This document shows, piece by piece, positions 16,225 to 20,960 of a stretch of DNA of 20,960 nucleotides. Source of the stretch: Chrysochromulina tobinii. Its lineage: Eukaryota; Haptophyta; Prymnesiales; Chrysochromulinaceae. Within the stretch, counting starts at the first letter, position 1. Every line of letters starts with the position of its first letter. Position numbers and translations under genes: made by a program. The stretch is taken from assembly GCA_001275005.1 (NCBI GenBank), contig JWZX01002196.1:1-20960 (forward strand), in the 5' to 3' direction. Below the pieces are notes generated by a model. That model did not search any database and was not told the DNA's origin. It was given only the letters and a program-made list of their open reading frames with translations.

Positions 16225-18888
16225 ATGGAGCAAGCGTCCCTCGTGCTCCGGCTTCGCCTGCCCTCGGGCCAGGCGACCATCAGCATCGCCGCGGACGCGT
16301 CCTTCGGCGCGCTGCTCGGCCAAGTGGCCGAGTCCACCGGCGCGCCCGCCGAGGCGCTCACGCTCTCCTCAGGCTTCCCGCCGCAGGCGCTCGCCCTCGA
16401 AGGCGATTCGCCTATCTCTAGTGTGCTGCGAAACATGGACACCATAACCGTTGCTGTCGCAGTCGCTGCGCCGGCACGCGCACCGGCCAAACGTGGAGGG
16501 CGCGGACGCGGCGCAGCCTCCTCGTCGGCGCGCGGCGCTGTAGGTCGTGGGAGCCCGACTGCTGCTGCTGGCGGTGGCGTGGTGACTCTCGCCGACGTGT
16601 CGAGCGGCAGCGGCAGCGCAGCCAGAAAGCGGCCGGCTGCGGCGAGCGGTGGCAGCGGCGCCAGCTCCAAAGGTGGCAGCGGCGGCGGTAAGCGGCGCGC
16701 GGTTGGCGCGCTGCAGCTCGGCTCGGAGGAGGGCATCGGCGCGTCGCTGTTGGGTGCGGTTGGCAGCAAGAAGGGAGGCGCTGCACTGCATGGCGAGGAC
16801 CCCGCCGCCGCCTTCCTCAGGGCGGCGGCCTCCTCGGCCCTCGCGCACCATGTCGAGGAGGTGCATGCCAATGAGCGATTCCAGGCCGCCCTCGCGCTCG
16901 CGTCGGGCGGCAGCGGGTGCGAGTTCATCGAATCGGATGTCGGCCGTCGGCTGGACGGCGCGGCGACGCAGTGCGACGTGCGCTTCAAGGTGGGCCGCGC
17001 CACGCGCGTCGAGACCTTTGCGCTCCTGTCACGGCCGGAGCTCCGCGCTGTGCTCCGGACGGTCCTTGAGCAGCTCGGCGGGGCCGGCGGCGAGGGCAAC
17101 GAGGACGAGAACGAGCGCCCCACGTCCCTCGAACTCCTCAAACCGTTTAAGATGGCGCACGCGTCGCCGCGCATGTTCTGGAACCTCGCACGCGAGTTTG
17201 GGGGCGATGTGGCCCGCGGACTGCACGAGTTGCTCCCGCAACAGGACTGGTCCTTTCTCGAGGAGCGCTCAAAGCAGCGCTCGAGCAAGGCGAAGGCCAA
17301 TGAGCGGCTCGCGGCACAGGAGGCCGCCGCTAAGGCGGAGCGCGCGGCCAAGCGCCAGGCGAAGGCGCCGGTGCCGGCCGAGGCGGAGGGGGCGGACGCG
17401 GGCGAGGCGCCTGGAGGCGAGGCGAGGGCGGAGGAGGCGGAGGAGGCGGAGGAGGCGGAGGCGGAGGCGGAGGAGGCGGAGGAGGAGGCGGAGGAGGCGG
17501 AGGAGGAGGCGGAGCCAGCCGCCGACGACGCCGACGGCTGGGAGGAGCGAGGCAAGCGGGCCATGCTGCACGAGCGCGAGTACGACTACGCGTGCGTGTG
17601 CCTCGACCGCGCCCTTGAGCTGCGTATCTCGCAAGCGGGTGGTCGCGAGCTGGCCGAGCACGACGCCGCGTTGGCTCCGTCGTGGTACTTGCATGGCTCC
17701 GCGCTGCTGCGCCGAGCGCAGGCCCTCGCCCATACGCTGATGGAGGCGACGGCGACGGCGGCGGCCAAAGGAGTGCCCGACGGCCCTGCCACTGAATGGC
17801 AAGCGGCGGCGGCGCAGGCGCAGGCGCAGGCGCTGGCGGCGCTGCCGCCCGAGTGGCAGACGACGGGCAGCGCGGCCATCGGGCGGCGCGTGCGGCGCTT
17901 TTTCGCGCTGCATGGGAAGGCCGACGGCACCGTGATCGCCTGGGAGCCGCCCAGCACGACGCCCATCGAAGGCGGTCACGCCGGAGCGGCCGACGCAGCA
18001 CCGGCGAGTGATGCAGCCGAGGAGGTCGAGGAGGCGCTGTACCGCATCGCCATGGACGACGGCGACGTAGAGGATCTTGATGACGAGGAGCTCGATGACG
18101 CGCTCAAGGCGCACAGTGAAGGGCGCACTGTGGCGGCCGAGGTGGATGAGTCCTCTTTCATCTGATTGCGTCTGCTTGCGTCTGACTGCGTCTGACTGCG
18201 TCTGACTGCGTCTGATTGCCTCCTTCATCAGGTGGAGGAGCTCCTCGAGGCCTCATGGGAAGCGCTCGAGATGGCGGCCGCTCTGTACGAGCTCCCCGCC
18301 GACGGCACGGCCGGTGCAGAGACGGCCGGTGCTGCGGCGGCCGCCGCCTCGGCTGCTTCACAGATGCCCTTCACAGATGCTTCGAGCGCGCGCTCCTTCG
18401 GTGCTGCGGAGGCGCATGAGCGCCTCGGCGACTGCGCGCTCCAGAACGAGCAGCCCGAGCGCGCGCTGGAAGAGTATACGCTCGCGCGCACGAGGCTGCA
18501 AGTGCTGCAGCGCGCCGGCCGGTTGGCAGCTGATGACCGGCGGCTGGCGGATATTGAGTGGTACTTGGGCGTGACGCAGCTGCAGCTGGGCCACGCCGGC
18601 GCCGCGGTCGCGCATTACCGCCAGGCGTCCGCCACGCTCCGGCTGCGCGGTGCGATGCTCGAGCGACGTGCACACGATCGCACGATCGCGCGGCTGTCGA
18701 GGGAGGCGAGCGGCGCGGCTGCCGAGAGCGCCGGGGCAGAGGACGTAGACGAAGCCAAGGCGGCGGAGGAGGAGCGGCGCGAGGGTGCGCAGATCGCCGA
18801 GCTGATCGGCGAGATCCAGGCGCGGATCTCGGAGGTGCTCGGTGCGGAGAGCTCGGGCGGGCAAGTGAGACCGACGACGCATAAATAG
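16225..18888 (+). CDS. Ubiquitin-fold domain fused to NASP-type SHNi-TPR histone chaperone
   Basis: Two exons, 16225-18141 and 18232-18888, join in phase 0 to give 857 residues. Residues 4-80 resemble the ubiquitin-fold (UBX-like) domain at the N-terminus of YOD1/OTU1: LRLRLPSGQ, then SSGFPPQALAL and MDTITV. A Gly/Ala/Ser/Arg-rich linker follows. A domain at about 190-360 (FKMAHASPRMFWNLAREFGG, QQDWSFLEERSK) is one I do not recognise. A Glu/Ala repeat (about 402-430, encoded by GGAGGC-rich DNA) leads to TPR-like helices (EREYDYACVCLDRALELR, SWYLHGSALLRRAQ) and an acidic patch (about 610-626). Exon 2 supplies VEELLEASWEALEMAAALYE and AEAHERLGDCALQNEQPERA, which match the NASP/SHNi-TPR family that chaperones H3-H4. 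The tail is coiled and charged. The role would be nuclear histone escort. The ubiquitin fold on a NASP protein is unusual. Confidence 0.85.
18142..18231 (+). other. GT-AG intron, 90 bp, with a 10-bp tandem repeat
   Basis: The donor is GCCGAG|GTGGAT and the acceptor is TTCATCAG|GTGGAG. Splicing is in phase 0 and joins AAE to VEELLEASWEALEMA, restoring the NASP family sequence; unspliced, the frame ends at TGA (18163-18165). Copies of TCTGACTGCG fill the middle. The first bases of the intron (GTGGATGAG) resemble the first bases of the downstream exon (GTGGAGGAG), as in the intron at 4003-4066. Confidence 0.88.
18161..18220 (+). repeat. 10-bp tandem repeat inside the NASP-gene intron
   Basis: About six units of TCTGACTGCG, with variants at both ends (TCTGATTGCG, TCTGCTTGCG, TCTGATTGCC), lie between donor and acceptor. 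Most units carry a branch-point-like CTGAC or CTGAT and a TGA triplet. Confidence 0.93.
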
Positions 18889-19461
18889 ACATCAATGTGC
18901 GTGCTCTGCGCAAACCGAACTGGAACTGGAACACTGTGGTGCGGGGTGTACCTGAAGGTGGACCCGTCAGAGGTGTGGACGCCTCAGTCGCGCTCACGAG
19001 GTACGGTAGAGCGCTACCCGTGCGGACCCGCGGGATCCGTGCCGCGGCGGGTCCGCACGTCTCTCGCACTGTTAATCGCACTGGTCCCATACACACACAC
19101 GCCACGACAACCCGAACAAGGTATGATGAGGTCACCCGACCCCGCAGACACACCCAAACTCACAGACACGGGATCGGGAATCACCGTCATGGCACATGGA
19201 CATGCTTGGGGGTTCCCGTCCACGCAGACCACACTCAACGTATGCGCACCCCGCCTGAACGCGCGCAAATGACGAATGGTCACCTCACCGTCGCCACACC
19301 ATAGGTCCCCAGCACGCCACGCACGAGCACGCGTACACGTGGCGTCCCTTCACAGATGCACGTATGTGCCCGCCGGCCCGAGCCCAAACCGGTCTCACGA
19401 AGGCGTCTTCTCTCGCGCGCTCAACCGCGCCGCTCGCTCAAACGCTGACGGCGGCGGCAAG
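18889..19461. other. Convergent spacer between the NASP-type and PAT1-like genes
   Basis: This 573-bp interval separates two genes that converge, so it should contain both 3' untranslated regions. A perfect 13-bp inverted repeat lies at 19019-19059 and a CA-rich stretch near 19088-19100. Short plus-strand frames here have no recognisable domain. No RNA gene is supported. Confidence 0.55.
19019..19059. other. Strong 13-bp inverted repeat (hairpin)
   Basis: CGTGCGGACCCGC at 19019-19031 pairs perfectly with GCGGGTCCGCAC(G) at 19047-19059 around a 15-nt loop. It lies in the 3' flank of both converging genes. It may be a 3'-end structure or a stabilising element of one transcript; function is inferred only from position. 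Confidence 0.85.
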
Positions 19462-20908
19462 CTACGCAAGGGCCGCGATGTGCTCCAGCAGCCGCGTGGC
19501 GAACGCGCTGTGGGCTGCCTGGCACGGCGCGGCGAAGGCGGCGCCTGCCATCTGTGCGAGCGAGCTCTGTAGGACCGCGCAGTGGTTGGCATTGGCGACA
19601 GGCAGGATGGCGTTCAGAAGCGCCCACGGCGTCTCGATGTCACGCGCCACCGGCAGCAGCGCCGCGTAAAAGGCGCTCAGGGCGGGTGCGCACTTGTCGG
19701 CGACGCCGTTGCAGCAAAGGACGCCGAGCAAGAGAGCGGTTACATCGGAGCGTTGCAGCGCTGCCGCGAGCGTCGCTTCGCCCGTGCGCGATCGTCGCCT
19801 CGAGCAGCGCCGCCGACTGCTCGGGCGCGAGGAGCTTGGGGAGTGACGCGAGCGAGGCCGCGAGCTGTGGCACGTCGGCGAGCTTCTGATCGTCGAGATC
19901 CGCCTGCCCAGCGAGGCATAAGGGGAGCTGCTGCAGAAAGGAGAGCAGCGTCGAGCCAACCACCGGAGGCGGCCAGAGCGGGAGCAGCTCGGCGAGCAGC
20001 TTGCGCCCTTTCTCCGCGTTGAGCAGTCCGACGTTGAAGGGGCCAATGGGCGAGCCGGGGGGCGCGTTCGCGTCGAGATGGTGGACGAGTGCATGGAGCC
20101 GTTGGAGGAGCTGTGTGCGAACCGCCTGGCCGTACGGCGTCATCACCGAAGGGGAGGAGGCGTGGACCCGGAGCTCAATCAGCGTCTCCCGCGCCTCCTG
20201 GACGGACTTACGCAGCGCCCAGCGCGCCGACGACATCGCCGGCCCTCCCTCGCTCGCCATCGAAGTGAGGGGCGAGGGCCCTGGCGGAGCGCCCGGCGCA
20301 GCGCCCGTGGGCTCGGCGGGGGCCAGGCACGGCGATGAGCGTGCGCGGCGTGCGCACAGCGACGTCCGGGCGCTTGTGCATCACGGCACCGAGGCCGAGC
20401 GAGGCGCCCACCGCCTCGTCGTCCATCTTCATGCGCTTCTCGGAGATGATCGCCGGCTTGGCAGCATGGAACCGTGCCATCGAGTTGCCGCCCTTGACGA
20501 CCCAAAAGTGGTGGTAAAAGTCGTCGTTGATCGGGTCGTGGATCTGCAGCTGGAGGGCCTGATGGCGCATGATCAGCTGGAGTTCCGCGCCGGTCATGCG
20601 CTTGCCCACCTTTGCGGGCACGGCCGGCGGCCGGTCGGCGCCTGCCGGACGTGGCGCACCGGGGGCGTGGGTGGGCATGGGCATCCCAGCTGGAGGCACC
20701 GGCTGGGTGAGCGTGCTCATCTGCTGGCGCATGCGCTGGTGGTGCGTCATGATCTGCGTAAAGAGCATCTGCTGCTGCACGGGCGGCAAGCCGGCCAGCT
20801 GCGCCATCGCCGCGCGCACGGGCGGCGGGAGCGGCATCGACTGCGCCGCCTGTTCCAGCATGGCCAGCTGCGCGGGCGCGAGCGGCGGCGGCGCCATGCC
20901 CGAACCTT

Positions 20909-20960
<52 letters not shown>
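19462..20960 (-). CDS. PAT1-like mRNA-decay factor, 5' partial, with two frame changes
   Basis: The coding strand enters from the right edge through a proline (CCG) run and reads proline/alanine/glutamine-rich sequence until a conserved block at about 20480-20600: MTGAELQLIMRHQALQLQ, then DPINDDFYHHFW. This is the signature of PAT1 proteins, which activate decapping and link to the Lsm1-7 ring in the cytoplasm. Further helical sequence (RWALRKSVQEARETLIELR, VGLLNAEKGRKLLAELLPLW, LAAALQRSDVTALLLGV and on to LLEHIAALA) fits the helical C-terminal Pat domain but lies in two other frames. The first change can be explained by an 82-bp GT-AG intron (20249-20330, phase 0). The second, near 19786, is a one-base shift with coding-like sequence on both sides and no room for an intron. 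It may be a sequence error or a damaged copy. The stop is TAG at 19462-19464. The start codon is outside the window. Confidence 0.68.
20249..20330 (-). other. Possible intron in the PAT1-like gene
   Basis: The sense strand has GTGCCTGG at the proposed donor and GGCGAGCGAG at the proposed acceptor, 82 bp, phase 0. It would join RTLIA to GGPAMSSARWALRKS. It lacks the tandem repeats of the two confident introns, and the downstream frame is also open inside it, so other splice sites or a plain frameshift are possible. Confidence 0.35.
20911..20960. repeat. GGC trinucleotide tract reaching the window edge
   Basis: At least 50 bp of uninterrupted GGC repeats run to the right end. Read on the minus strand in the PAT1-like frame they encode a proline run. 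The tract may coincide with an assembly break. Confidence 0.95.

Noticed and set aside
16164-17564. A 466-codon minus-strand frame opposite the ubiquitin-fold/NASP gene
   Set aside because: It is a serine/alanine-rich translation of the complement of GC-rich coding DNA and contradicts the strong family matches on the plus strand.
18142-18231. A GC-AG intron starting at 18168
   Set aside because: The in-frame TGA at 18163-18165 would lie inside the upstream exon, so that donor cannot restore the frame. The GT at 18142 can.
19120-19260. A C/D-box snoRNA suggested by ATGATGA
   Set aside because: No CTGA D box lies at a suitable distance and no terminal stem pairs across the candidate.

Overview
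The window looks like nuclear DNA from a GC-rich, intron-poor unicellular eukaryote. I infer an alga or protist of haptophyte or stramenopile type; the sequence alone does not fix the lineage. The reasons are typical eukaryotic proteins (a syntaxin-5-like Qa-SNARE, a NASP-type histone chaperone, a PAT1-like mRNA-decay factor, an A20-type OTU peptidase, a RING-H2 protein), two short GT-AG introns, alanine/glycine/proline-rich linkers, and no operon, ribosome-binding-site or prokaryotic features. I found no tRNA, rRNA, CRISPR or transposon.

Layout, left to right. 1-1107 has no convincing gene; near its left edge are a TATA-like box and a triplicated CTGACTAA motif. 1108-8710 (minus) is a 2,512-residue protein in two exons. 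Its ATPase/helicase core resembles the DUF3638 family, and near the N-terminus it has a His/Asp/Gln-x5-Cys pattern like CE-clan (Ulp1-like) cysteine peptidases. 8893-10014 (minus) is a syntaxin-5/Sed5-like SNARE. 10136-11968 (minus) is a secreted or lumenal thioredoxin-fold protein with a long low-complexity tail. A less GC-rich divergent spacer (11969-12627) separates it from a membrane-anchored RING-H2 protein (12628-13413, plus). 13718-14110 (minus) is a small single-pass membrane protein of unknown function. 14388-16070 (minus) is an A20/Cezanne-like OTU peptidase. It shares a 154-bp head-to-head spacer with 16225-18888 (plus), a two-exon protein joining a YOD1-like ubiquitin-fold domain, an unrecognised domain and NASP/SHNi-TPR repeats. 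A convergent spacer with a strong hairpin (18889-19461) is followed by a PAT1-like gene (minus) that runs off the right edge in a proline-coding GGC tract and changes frame twice.

Several products point to ubiquitin handling (RING-H2, OTU, ubiquitin fold, possible Ulp1-like peptidase); the others serve Golgi fusion, histone chaperoning, mRNA turnover and thiol chemistry. Nothing indicates co-transcription. The most notable observations are: two introns built alike, with 10-bp repeats carrying branch-point-like and stop motifs and intron starts that copy the downstream exon; a His at the normally Gln zero layer of the SNARE; the ubiquitin-fold/NASP fusion; the peptidase-like/helicase giant protein; and short tandem duplications across two stop codons.
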